Positions 1-6,553 of a stretch of 8,962 bases of DNA are shown here, piece after piece. Each line of letters opens with the position of its first letter. The first letter of the stretch is position 1. The DNA lies in assembly GCA_002372815.1 (NCBI GenBank), contig DFIR01000083.1, positions 1-8,962 on the forward strand. The letters run 5' to 3'. Both the position numbers and the translations under genes were made by a program. The DNA is from Lachnospiraceae bacterium UBA3692. Its GTDB lineage: Bacteria; Bacillota; Clostridia; Lachnospirales; Lachnospiraceae. Under the pieces are notes generated by a model, which ran no database searches, was not told where the DNA came from, and saw nothing but the letters and a program-made list of their open reading frames with translations.

Positions 1-56
1 TGTTCAAGCTGCAGCAGGACATCACCACCGGGAGGCAGAAGGTCGACCTGTTCTGA
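1..56 (+). CDS. 3' end of an unidentified upstream gene (partial)
   Basis: The reading frame starting at base 3 is open from the window edge and ends at a TGA at 54-56, giving the C-terminal peptide FKLQQDITTGRQKVDLF. The fragment is too short to assign to a family. It is read as a real gene end because a strong intrinsic terminator follows it within about 40 bases and the next unit has its own promoter. It therefore probably belongs to a separate transcription unit from the flavoprotein cluster. Confidence 0.5.
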   Translation, partial: FKLQQDITTGRQKVDLF

Positions 57-94
57 CAGGGATGCCGTCCTCAGGGCGGGACTATTATGAGAAT

Positions 95-135
95 AAAGGA
101 ACATGTGCATTCCAAAATGCACATGTCCTTTTTTT
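95..135 (+). terminator. Intrinsic (Rho-independent) terminator after the upstream gene
   Basis: An 11-bp perfect stem, acatgtgcatt (101-111) with aatgcacatgt (116-126), encloses a 4-base loop. It can be extended past one bulged A by the pairing of aaagg with cctt(t). A run of seven T (129-135) follows directly. This is the standard form of a Bacillota terminator and separates the upstream gene from the promoter at 178. Confidence 0.9.
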
Positions 136-177
136 GTGCAGAAAACAGTTTCGAGAGCGGAAGATCGCCGCGCCCGA

Positions 178-206
178 TTGACAACGGATTATAGAGGTGC
201 TACAAT
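178..206 (+). promoter_or_regulatory. Sigma-A/sigma-70-type promoter of the flavoprotein cluster
   Basis: A perfect -35 hexamer TTGACA (178-183) is followed, after a 17-base spacer, by TACAAT (201-206), which differs from the consensus -10 at one position. Transcription would start near base 213, leaving a leader of roughly 37 bases before the TTG start at 250. This rules out coding starts upstream of about 213 for the first gene. Confidence 0.85.
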
Positions 207-218
207 CAAAATCGAAAA

Positions 219-234
219 GTACAAAAAAATGTAC
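219..234. promoter_or_regulatory. Short dyad in the leader, possible operator
   Basis: GTACA (219-223) and TGTAC (230-234) form a perfect 5-bp inverted repeat around an A6 spacer. It lies about 6-22 bases downstream of the predicted transcription start and just before the ribosome binding site (GGAGG, 240-244). The position suits a repressor operator, but no regulator gene is in the window and the arms are short, so it could be chance. Confidence 0.35.
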
Positions 235-249
235 ATAACGGAGGGAGCC

Positions 250-1824
250 TTGAAAATCGCACTTTGTTTCAGGATCCAGCATGACTATGAGACGGCTCTG
301 GACCGCGACTGGGAATCTTTCTCCCGCGCGGGCTGGGACGTCAGCTATCTCCGCAGAAAGCTCACGGTCTACGATGAGGCGGCTGCGGAATATGTGCTGC
401 GACTGAAGGATGAGTGGACGGCGCTCGGCGAGGAGATACAGGTCGACGGTATCACGCTGGACCGCGGATTCAACAGGAATGTTTACGCGCAGCTGTTTTC
501 CGTCGGCTTTGCCCATATTTATGAACTGCATGCGGATCTCCGGGAGGCGGACTACTCGCCTTTCGCGAAGGCGGAGATCGCGGCGCGTTTTATGAGAGAG
601 CAGGACTATGACCTGATCCTCTGCGGCGCCTGGGGAAGTATCGGCAAGACCGGCCTCTTCCCGGGAGCGCTCGCGAAGACGCTGGGCCGCCCGTTCATCG
701 GCAGTGCGATCGATCTCTGCGTGTCCGCCAAGCAGGAAGTTCGCGTCCAGTATCCCGCGGAAGGCGGCTATGCGGAAGGCATCTGTGCGCTGCCGGCGGT
801 GATCTCCGTCGGGAATGCGCTGCACCCTTACCTCCGGGCCTCGACCCTCCGCGCGAAGATGGCGACGAAGGGGATGAAGGCGGAGACCGTGGAGATGGAA
901 TTCTCCGAGACGGAGAGATTCGACACCCCGGACCCGGAAGTCCTGTCTTTTGAGAGGAAGAGGGCCAGGACCGTGGAGTGCACCTACCACGATCTCGAGG
1001 AGATGCTCGCCCTCACATTTGCCGCATTTCACGAGGCGGCGCACACGGAAGAGGACGCGCAGTCACAGCGCGTGGAACACTGTGAGGACCCGCTGGAACT
1101 GTCCGCACAGATCCTTCGCTATATTGAAGAGGAGTCCCCTGACAGGATCCTGCTCACCGCCGATCCGGTGGTCGACCAGGCGGTCATCCGTGTCTGCACG
1201 GAGCTGTCCATCCCCTGCCTGCTCGATCTGACACAGATCCGTCCGGAGGAGAGGACGGGTGTCCGGGAAGTGTACCTCGGCAATATGTACGCTGAGTTCC
1301 GCCTTCCGGAGACGCTGTATATCGCTACCCTGCGCCCGTCGGCAGGAGACTGTGTCGACGCGGGACAGGAGGAGAAGATCTTCCGCGGCGCTGCGGCGGA
1401 GCAGGAAGGTCCGATGCGGGAGAAGCAACTGATCCGCACGGAGTCGGATACGGAAGATCTTTCGGAAGCCGTGCGCCTCGTCGCGACCGGCAACGGTCTC
1501 GCCAGAGACAGAGTTGGGAAGCTTCCGCAGCTGGCGGAGCATCTGCACGCTATGTACGGCGCCTCCAGACCCGGAGCACTCGACAAGGGAATGCCCTTCA
1601 GCAAGATCCTCGGCATGTCCGGCAGCATCACCGCGCCGGAGCACTGCCTTGTGCTCGGAGTGTCGGGAATGCCGGCCTTCCTCGCAGGAATCGAAAATGC
1701 GGAGCATATCTATGCGGTCAACACCGATGAGAAGGCCTCCATCTTCCGCGTCGCGGAGCACGGATACGTGGGCGACTGCAATGCGTTCATTGACCGGCTC
1801 CTGGAGATGCGCACGGGAGGATGA
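250..1824 (+). CDS. Single-chain electron transfer flavoprotein (EtfB-EtfA fusion)
   Basis: This 524-residue protein carries both halves of an electron transfer flavoprotein. Residues 1-~220 resemble EtfB: an N-terminal LKIALCF strand (start codon TTG), YDEAAAEYVLRLKDE (41-55, the usual nPxDExAleeAlrLke), a DLILCG strand followed by GSIGKTG (121-135), and LPAVISV (181-187). Residues ~280-524 resemble EtfA: ATLRPS (359-364), a shortened linker, then the FAD domain with GASRP (437-441), SGSITAPE (457-464), GVSG (470-473), AVNTDEKASIF (489-499) and HGYVGD (504-509). Family knowledge predicts FAD in the C-terminal half and FAD or AMP in the EtfB half. Separate subunits together usually total about 600 residues, so the EtfA N-terminal part is reduced. 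The TTG at 250 is chosen because GGAGG (240-244) sits 5 bases upstream and the product then begins like EtfB. An in-frame ATG at 229 has no ribosome site. It probably exchanges electrons with the FAD oxidases that follow. The split into halves is by eye. Confidence 0.82.
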   Translation: MKIALCFRIQHDYETALDRDWESFSRAGWDVSYLRRKLTVYDEAAAEYVLRLKDEWTALGEEIQVDGITLDRGFNRNVYAQLFSVGFAHIYELHADLREADYSPFAKAEIAARFMREQDYDLILCGAWGSIGKTGLFPGALAKTLGRPFIGSAIDLCVSAKQEVRVQYPAEGGYAEGICALPAVISVGNALHPYLRASTLRAKMATKGMKAETVEMEFSETERFDTPDPEVLSFERKRARTVECTYHDLEEMLALTFAAFHEAAHTEEDAQSQRVEHCEDPLELSAQILRYIEEESPDRILLTADPVVDQAVIRVCTELSIPCLLDLTQIRPEERTGVREVYLGNMYAEFRLPETLYIATLRPSAGDCVDAGQEEKIFRGAAAEQEGPMREKQLIRTESDTEDLSEAVRLVATGNGLARDRVGKLPQLAEHLHAMYGASRPGALDKGMPFSKILGMSGSITAPEHCLVLGVSGMPAFLAGIENAEHIYAVNTDEKASIFRVAEHGYVGDCNAFIDRLLEMRTGG

Positions 1825-1902
1825 GAGTATAACAGTTTTTTACTGCTTAAAATACAAAATACTGTATACTGTATCGTTTTCTATGCAGAAAGGAGTCAAG
1901 AG
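1825..1902 (+). promoter_or_regulatory. AT-rich gap with tandem ACTGTAT repeat, possible secondary promoter
   Basis: This 78-base gap is far richer in A+T than the genes around it. It contains two tandem copies of ACTGTAT (1861-1874), a further TACTG at 1841, and TATACT (1865-1870), which resembles a -10 box. No good -35 hexamer lies at the right distance. AGAAAGGAG (1887-1895) is the ribosome site for the gene at 1903. The gap may hold a regulated internal promoter, but no terminator is visible, so read-through from the first gene is also expected. Confidence 0.3.
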
Positions 1903-3351
1903 ATGTTCGACAAAACAGCAGCAGTCAATGCCCTCATCGATCTGGTCGGCGCAGAAAAAGTCCTGACGACCGAGGAAGCGATCATCGGTGCACAGAGCTA
2001 TGAGTACAGCTTTGAGCGTGCATTCGGGTACGTATACCCGCATCCTGCGATCGCCGTCGTGAAGCCTGCGTGTACGGAAGATGTGTCCAGAATCGTAAAA
2101 TACTGCAATGAGAACGGTATCAATGTCATCCCGAAGACCGGCGGTTCCCGCGCGGCGGGCAGCCTGGTCCCGCTCGATGACAATACGATCGTCGTCGACG
2201 GCTCCGGCCTCGACAGTTATGAGATCGACGAGTACAACATGGCGGCAGCGATCGGCTGCGGCATGCCGGTGGCAAGACTGGAAGAGATCGTCCGGCCCAT
2301 GGGCATGACGACCGGCCACTTCCCGCAGAGCTTCCCGCTGGCGCAATACGGCGGCCTGATCTCCACCCGCTCCATGGGCCAGTTCTCGACCTACTTCGGC
2401 GCGATCGAGGACATGCTGGTCGGTCTGGAAGTCGTCCTGGCGGACGGCACTGTCTGTGAGATCCGTCCTGTTCCCCGCCGCGCGGTCGGCCCGGACCTGA
2501 AGAATGTCTTCATGGGCGCCGAAGGTACGCTCGGTTATATCACCAAGGCTTATATCAAGCTGTTCAAGTATCGTCCGCACGCGGATCTGTGGAAGGGCGC
2601 CTACATCATGCCGTCCTACCTAGAAGGCATGAAGGCCATCCGCGAGATCATGACGGAAGGCTACAAGCCCGCTGTCGCGCGTCTGTACGACAAGCCGGAC
2701 TACGACCACAACTACGGCACAGTCGAGCTGGAGGACGGTGAGGCCTACATGTTCTTCGTGAACGATGGCCCCGAAGGTGTCCAGAAGGCGACCGGCGACG
2801 CGATCGACAAGATCGCCGCGAAGTTCGGCGGCCGTCAGATCTCCACGACCCACATCGACCACTGGCTGGAGCACGTCGACGATCTCTGCTCCATGGCCGA
2901 CATGGAAGCGACGGCGAAGGTCTTCAGGGAGACGAAGCGGCAGTACGGCGCGATCACGATCGCGGGCAACTGGGCAGATCTGCAGTCGATCTACAAGGAT
3001 GTCATGGCGGAGGAGCCAGGCAAGTACGAGAACCAGACACTGCTGGGCGGTCACATTTCCCACTGCTATCACAACGGCGCGAACATCTACTTCGTGTACG
3101 AGTTCGAGATCGAGGATCCTATGAAGGCCACGGAGACCATCCTGAAGTTCTTCGAGGACATCAGCCTGATCGCCCTGCGCTACAAGAGCGGCACGATCGA
3201 GCACCATCACGGCATCGGCAAGGAACGCGCGTACCTGTGCCCTCAGGAACACGGCAGCTCCTACGAGGTGCTCAAGAGGATCAAGAATGTCCTGGATCCC
3301 AACAATATCTTCAGCCCCGGAACCCTGATGCCGATCGAATCCCTGAAGTGA
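1903..3351 (+). CDS. FAD-binding oxidase, alkyl-DHAP synthase (AGPS)-like, paralogue 1
   Basis: This 482-residue protein is a member of the vanillyl-alcohol-oxidase/PCMH FAD superfamily and looks most like alkylglycerone-phosphate synthase. Visible parts: the FAD pyrophosphate loop PKTGGSRAAG (77-86); TTGHFPQS through GGLISTRSMGQFSTYFGAIED (136-170), matching the GHxPxS...GGxxSTRasG...yGxIED region of AGPS; GPDLKNVFMGAEGTLGYIT (196-214); GHISHCYHNGANIYFVYEF (383-401), with Tyr396 at the likely position of the AGPS active-site tyrosine; the histidine triplet HHHGIGK (434-440); and the usual C-terminal DPNNIFSPGTL. AGPS exchanges the acyl group of acyl-DHAP for a fatty alcohol without net redox change. 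Whether this protein does that or is a dehydrogenase is unknown. The ETF upstream argues for redox chemistry. AGAAAGGAG lies 7 bases before the ATG. Glycine codons are almost all GGC/GGT, suggesting high expression. Confidence 0.8.
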   Translation: MFDKTAAVNALIDLVGAEKVLTTEEAIIGAQSYEYSFERAFGYVYPHPAIAVVKPACTEDVSRIVKYCNENGINVIPKTGGSRAAGSLVPLDDNTIVVDGSGLDSYEIDEYNMAAAIGCGMPVARLEEIVRPMGMTTGHFPQSFPLAQYGGLISTRSMGQFSTYFGAIEDMLVGLEVVLADGTVCEIRPVPRRAVGPDLKNVFMGAEGTLGYITKAYIKLFKYRPHADLWKGAYIMPSYLEGMKAIREIMTEGYKPAVARLYDKPDYDHNYGTVELEDGEAYMFFVNDGPEGVQKATGDAIDKIAAKFGGRQISTTHIDHWLEHVDDLCSMADMEATAKVFRETKRQYGAITIAGNWADLQSIYKDVMAEEPGKYENQTLLGGHISHCYHNGANIYFVYEFEIEDPMKATETILKFFEDISLIALRYKSGTIEHHHGIGKERAYLCPQEHGSSYEVLKRIKNVLDPNNIFSPGTLMPIESLK

Positions 3352-3369
3352 AGATCGGCTGACGGAGCC

Positions 3370-3406
3370 GCCCCGGGGGCTGCATCCCCCTGTTTGTCCC
3401 CGGGGC
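3370..3406 (+). other. GC-rich intergenic stem-loop, copy A
   Basis: In the 89-base gap, gccccgggg (3370-3378) can pair with ccccggggc (3398-3406). An alternative inner hairpin pairs ggggg (3375-3379) with ccccc (3386-3390). No T run follows, so it is not a canonical terminator. It may stabilise or process the mRNA, or act as a partial attenuator between the first AGPS-like gene and the GlcD-like gene. The core ccggggg-N6-ccccc recurs at 6474-6491 with 15 of 18 bases identical. Confidence 0.6.
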
Positions 3407-3440
3407 ATATTTACACAGAGGAAGGAGAGAACGGCACACG

Positions 3441-4979
3441 ATGGGTGAACTGATCACTGCGTACGACGAAAAGTACATGGCTTACCGGCGGGACGAGTCC
3501 CGCATGGAAGGGGCTTTCGAGAGCATCTCTTTTCCGGAGAAGGAAGAGGAAGCGGCGGAGATCCTGCGGCTCTGTACGGAGAAGAACGTACCGGTGACCA
3601 TGCAGGGCGCCCGGACCGGCATCTGCGGCGCGGCCGTCCCGGCGGGAGGACACGTCCTCTGTACAGAGAAGATGAACAAGGTCCTGAAGGTGTCGGAAGA
3701 AGACGGAGCGGCGTATCTGACCGCACAGCCGGGGCTCCGGATCTCGGAGATCCGGGAAGCGCTCGGCAGGGAAGGAATCCGTGGATACCGCCTGGCGTGC
3801 GCGCCGACGGAGGAGACGGCCGCGATCGGAGGCGCTTACGCCTGTAACGCCAAAGGCCCCGGCGGACTGCTGCACGGGGATATCGGTGACAGTGTCTGCG
3901 GGATCCGGTTCCTCAGTCCGGACGGGAGAGCCTTCTCGATCCGCCGCGGAGAATACCTCTTTGACGGCGACGGGATCACCCTTCCGGGCGGAACGCGCGC
4001 AGCGCTGGTGGACCTTCCGGAGAAGGCGTGGTTTACAAAAGGGCCGTTCGGCCTGTACCGCGGCATGGACCTGATCGACGCGCTGGCGGGAAGTGAAGGA
4101 ACACTGGGCTTCGTCACGGAGCTGCGGCTGCGGCTGGAGCCGGAGGCGGCGGAGAGGTGGGGCGTCCTGTTCTTTTTCCCGGAGGAAGAGGAGCTGCTGC
4201 AGTTCCTGGAAGGGATCCTGCCTCTGCGGGAGACGGGCTTCGAGGACGGCGGCAATGCGAAGATCGCGGCGGTCGAGTTCTACCACCGCACGGCGCTCCT
4301 CCTGATCGACGAGGCGAGAGGTCAGATCGAGGCGCTGCGGAGAGTGCCGGACTTCCCTGTCGGCGCGGACTGCGCGCTGTATGTGGAACTGGAAGCCGCG
4401 GACGACGCGTCCGACGCGCTCGGCGAGCTGCTCATGCGGTTTGAGGAGGCGGGAGGCACGGAGGAGTTCACTTGGGCCGGCACAGGCAGCCAGGAGATGG
4501 AGAAGTTCGTGAGCATGCGCCACGCCGTGCCGGAAGCCGTGAACACAAGGGTCGACCGGAACCGGCTGGCGGCGCCAGAGATCTGCAAGATCGGATGCGA
4601 CCTGCAGGCTCCTGTGCAGAAGCTGCGGGAGGTCCTGGCCATGTACGAGAAGGGACTCGCGGACACGGGCATTCCCGGCGTGATCTTCGGACACATCGCG
4701 GAGGCGCACCTGCATGTCAATCTCCTCCCGGAGAACACGGAGACGTTCGGAAAGGCCGTCGACCTGGCGGACAGCTGGGCAGAAAAGGTATGCTCCATGG
4801 GAGGCACCGCGGCGGCGGAGAACGGCGTCGGCAAGCGCAAGAGGATCCTCTTCCTGACGCATACGGATCCGCAGAGGATCCGGAACGCGCAGAAGCTGAA
4901 GAAAGCAATGGATCCGATGAACCTGCTGGGACCCGGGAACCTGTATCCCGGATCACATAGAGAAGAGACAGACAACTGA
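3441..4979 (+). CDS. GlcD-family FAD dehydrogenase, D-lactate/D-2-hydroxyacid dehydrogenase-like
   Basis: This 512-residue protein has the FAD_binding_4 and FAD-oxidase C-terminal domains of GlcD/Dld/D2HGDH enzymes, which oxidise D-2-hydroxyacids to 2-oxoacids. Seen: GARTGICGAAVPAGG (56-70, FAD loop); APTEETAAIGGAYACNAKG (121-139); GSEGTLGFVTELRLRL (217-232); MRHAVPEAVN (359-368); GHIAEAHLHVNLLP (417-430), giving His418 and His425 as the expected metal ligands; AENGVGK (459-465), giving Glu460 as the third ligand; and C-terminal MDPMNLLGPGNL (490-501). The position usually held by the catalytic His (EHGIG) is Asn461 (AAC, 4821-4823), which may change substrate or abolish classical activity. 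Clostridial lactate dehydrogenases of this family work with ETF, and a fused ETF is encoded two genes upstream. AAGGAG (3422-3427) lies 13 bases before the ATG, a long spacing that may mean modest translation. Its codon use is less biased than that of its neighbours. Confidence 0.85.
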   Translation: MGELITAYDEKYMAYRRDESRMEGAFESISFPEKEEEAAEILRLCTEKNVPVTMQGARTGICGAAVPAGGHVLCTEKMNKVLKVSEEDGAAYLTAQPGLRISEIREALGREGIRGYRLACAPTEETAAIGGAYACNAKGPGGLLHGDIGDSVCGIRFLSPDGRAFSIRRGEYLFDGDGITLPGGTRAALVDLPEKAWFTKGPFGLYRGMDLIDALAGSEGTLGFVTELRLRLEPEAAERWGVLFFFPEEEELLQFLEGILPLRETGFEDGGNAKIAAVEFYHRTALLLIDEARGQIEALRRVPDFPVGADCALYVELEAADDASDALGELLMRFEEAGGTEEFTWAGTGSQEMEKFVSMRHAVPEAVNTRVDRNRLAAPEICKIGCDLQAPVQKLREVLAMYEKGLADTGIPGVIFGHIAEAHLHVNLLPENTETFGKAVDLADSWAEKVCSMGGTAAAENGVGKRKRILFLTHTDPQRIRNAQKLKKAMDPMNLLGPGNLYPGSHREETDN

Positions 4980-5004
4980 GCGAATGATTATCAAGGAGGC
5001 GGAT

Positions 5005-6456
5005 ATGCTCGTATCAAGAGAATGCGCACTGCAGGGACTTAAGGAACTGGTCGGAGAAGCGCAGGTCCTGACCAGCAAAGAAGCGCTCAGGGGCGGAAGC
5101 CTGGGGCTGAACAGAGGGTATGAGAGAGCCTTCGATCTCCAGACGCTTCCGGATCCGCTCGCGGTCGTGGAGGCACACTCGACGGAAGAAGTCGCGAAGG
5201 TCCTTAAATACTGCAACGAGATCATGATCAATGTCATCGCGAGGACCGGCGGTTCCTCCGGTGAAGGTCTTCTGGAAGTCCGCGATCCGGACACGATCGT
5301 CCTGGACTGCGCACCGATGAACAAGATCCTGAAGATCGACAAATACAACATGATGGCGACCTGCCAGTGCGGCGTGCCGCTCCAGGTCCTGGAGGACGAG
5401 GTCGAGAAGGACGGTCTGACGACCGGCCACAGCCCGCAGTCCCTGCCCGTCGCGTTCATGGGCGGCCTGGTGGCTACCCGGTCCATCGGACAGTTCTCCA
5501 CCTACTACGGCGGCATCGAGGACCTGCTCTGCGGTCTTGAGGCGGTCCTGCCGGACGGCCGGATCATCCGGATCCGCAACGTGCCCCGCCGCGCGTCCGG
5601 TCCCGACCTGCGCCATCTCTTCCTCGGCAGCGAGGGCGGCCTGGCCGTGATCACGGAAGTGACCGTGAAGCTCTTCACCTACTATCCGCAGGATATGTGG
5701 ATGGGCGGCTACATCATGAAGAGCATGGGCGAAGGCTTTGAGGCGGTCCACGATATCATGACCAAGGGCTACAGGCCTTCCGTCGTGCGTCTGTATGACA
5801 AGTCCGATTTCGACTACAACTTCGGAAGCGTCGAGATCGGCGAGAACGAAGCCTACATGTTCTTCACCTGCGAGGGCCCGAAGGAAGTCGCGGCGGCGAA
5901 CGGCGCCGGCATCGACGCGATCGCGAAGGCCCACGGCGGCAGGTACGTCGGCACGGAAGGCGTCGCCCACTGGCTGGTGCACCGCAATGACGTCAACAAG
6001 GCGATCAAGGACGGCACGGCCCTGAAGAGATACAGGGAGACGGAAGTCTACTACGCCACCACCGAGATCTCCGCCAGCTGGGAGGACATCAAACAGATCT
6101 ACGAAGATGTCATCGCCAACGTCCCGAAGAAGATCCCGAACCTGGTCATGTTGGGCGGCCACATCTCCCACAGCTACCAGACCGGCACCAACATCTACTT
6201 CGTCTATCATATCAAGATCGACGCGCCGGAGAACTATTACAAAGAGCACTGCGCGATCGTGGACGCGATCTGCGAGGAAGTTCTCAAATATCCTACCGGC
6301 GGCTGCGTACACCACCACGGGATGGGCAAGCAGCGCGTGCATTTTGCCCCGATCGAGCATGGTTCGTCCTTCACGCTTCTGCGGGATCTGAAGCACATGA
6401 TGGATCCCAACGGCATCATGAACAACGGCGTGCTGATCCCGAAATACGATCATTGA
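5005..6456 (+). CDS. FAD-binding oxidase, alkyl-DHAP synthase (AGPS)-like, paralogue 2
   Basis: This 483-residue paralogue of the product of 1903-3351 aligns with it end to end without large gaps and with roughly half the residues the same by eye. Shared landmarks: RTGGSSGEG FAD loop (80-88); TTGHSPQS (139-146); TRSIGQFSTYYGGIEDLL (158-175); RRASGPDLRHLFLGSE (196-210); LYDKSDFDYNFG (263-274); GHISHSYQTGTNIYFVYH (385-402) with Tyr398; and HHHGMGK (436-442). Unlike its paralogue, the GSEGTLG loop reads GSEGGLA (208-214), a change in a segment that normally contacts FAD. The start at 5005 is chosen because AAGGAGG (4993-4999) lies 5 bases upstream and the product then begins like paralogue 1. 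An in-frame ATG at 4984 has no ribosome site and adds only seven residues. It lies 25 bases after the GlcD-like gene, so the two are probably co-transcribed. The retained Tyr and His residues suggest an active enzyme. Its substrate is unknown. Confidence 0.8.
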   Translation: MLVSRECALQGLKELVGEAQVLTSKEALRGGSLGLNRGYERAFDLQTLPDPLAVVEAHSTEEVAKVLKYCNEIMINVIARTGGSSGEGLLEVRDPDTIVLDCAPMNKILKIDKYNMMATCQCGVPLQVLEDEVEKDGLTTGHSPQSLPVAFMGGLVATRSIGQFSTYYGGIEDLLCGLEAVLPDGRIIRIRNVPRRASGPDLRHLFLGSEGGLAVITEVTVKLFTYYPQDMWMGGYIMKSMGEGFEAVHDIMTKGYRPSVVRLYDKSDFDYNFGSVEIGENEAYMFFTCEGPKEVAAANGAGIDAIAKAHGGRYVGTEGVAHWLVHRNDVNKAIKDGTALKRYRETEVYYATTEISASWEDIKQIYEDVIANVPKKIPNLVMLGGHISHSYQTGTNIYFVYHIKIDAPENYYKEHCAIVDAICEEVLKYPTGGCVHHHGMGKQRVHFAPIEHGSSFTLLRDLKHMMDPNGIMNNGVLIPKYDH

Positions 6457-6466
6457 CCCCTTTTCG

Positions 6467-6516
6467 CTGACAGCCGGGGGATGACTCCCCCACACTCCCC
6501 TGGCTGCTGCTGTCAG
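6467..6516 (+). other. GC-rich intergenic stem-loop, copy B
   Basis: In the 97-base gap after the second AGPS-like gene, ctgacag (6467-6473) pairs with ctgtcag (6510-6516), and ccgggg (6474-6479) can pair with cccctgg (6497-6503) with one bulge. An alternative inner hairpin pairs ggggg (6476-6480) with ccccc (6487-6491). The 18-base core at 6474-6491 matches copy A at 15 positions. No T run follows, so full termination is unlikely. AGGAG for the next gene is at 6541-6545. Confidence 0.6.
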
Positions 6517-6553
6517 AGATATATAACCGCTGTTATTCAGAGGAGACAATGCC

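Noticed and set aside
103..249. N-terminal extension of the ETF gene from an ATG at 103.
   Set aside because: It would run through the upstream terminator arm and the promoter, upstream of the predicted transcription start, and has no ribosome site. The TTG at 250 has GGAGG and gives an EtfB-like N terminus.
1514..1966. A 150-codon + strand open frame overlapping the end of the ETF gene.
   Set aside because: It is out of frame with the ETF, Ser/Arg/Cys-rich and without motif or ribosome site, and it crosses into the next gene's start.
3370..3406. Stem-loop copy A as a Rho-independent terminator.
   Set aside because: The stem is strong but is followed by catatttacac, not by a T run, so complete termination is not supported.
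4984..5004. ATG at 4984 as start of the second AGPS-like gene.
   Set aside because: No ribosome site precedes it, while AAGGAGG sits 5 bases before the ATG at 5005 and that start matches the N terminus of the paralogue.
6522..6527. TATAAC as a -10 box for a separate promoter of the OYE gene.
   Set aside because: No -35-like hexamer lies 16-18 bases upstream. That space is occupied by the stem-loop.
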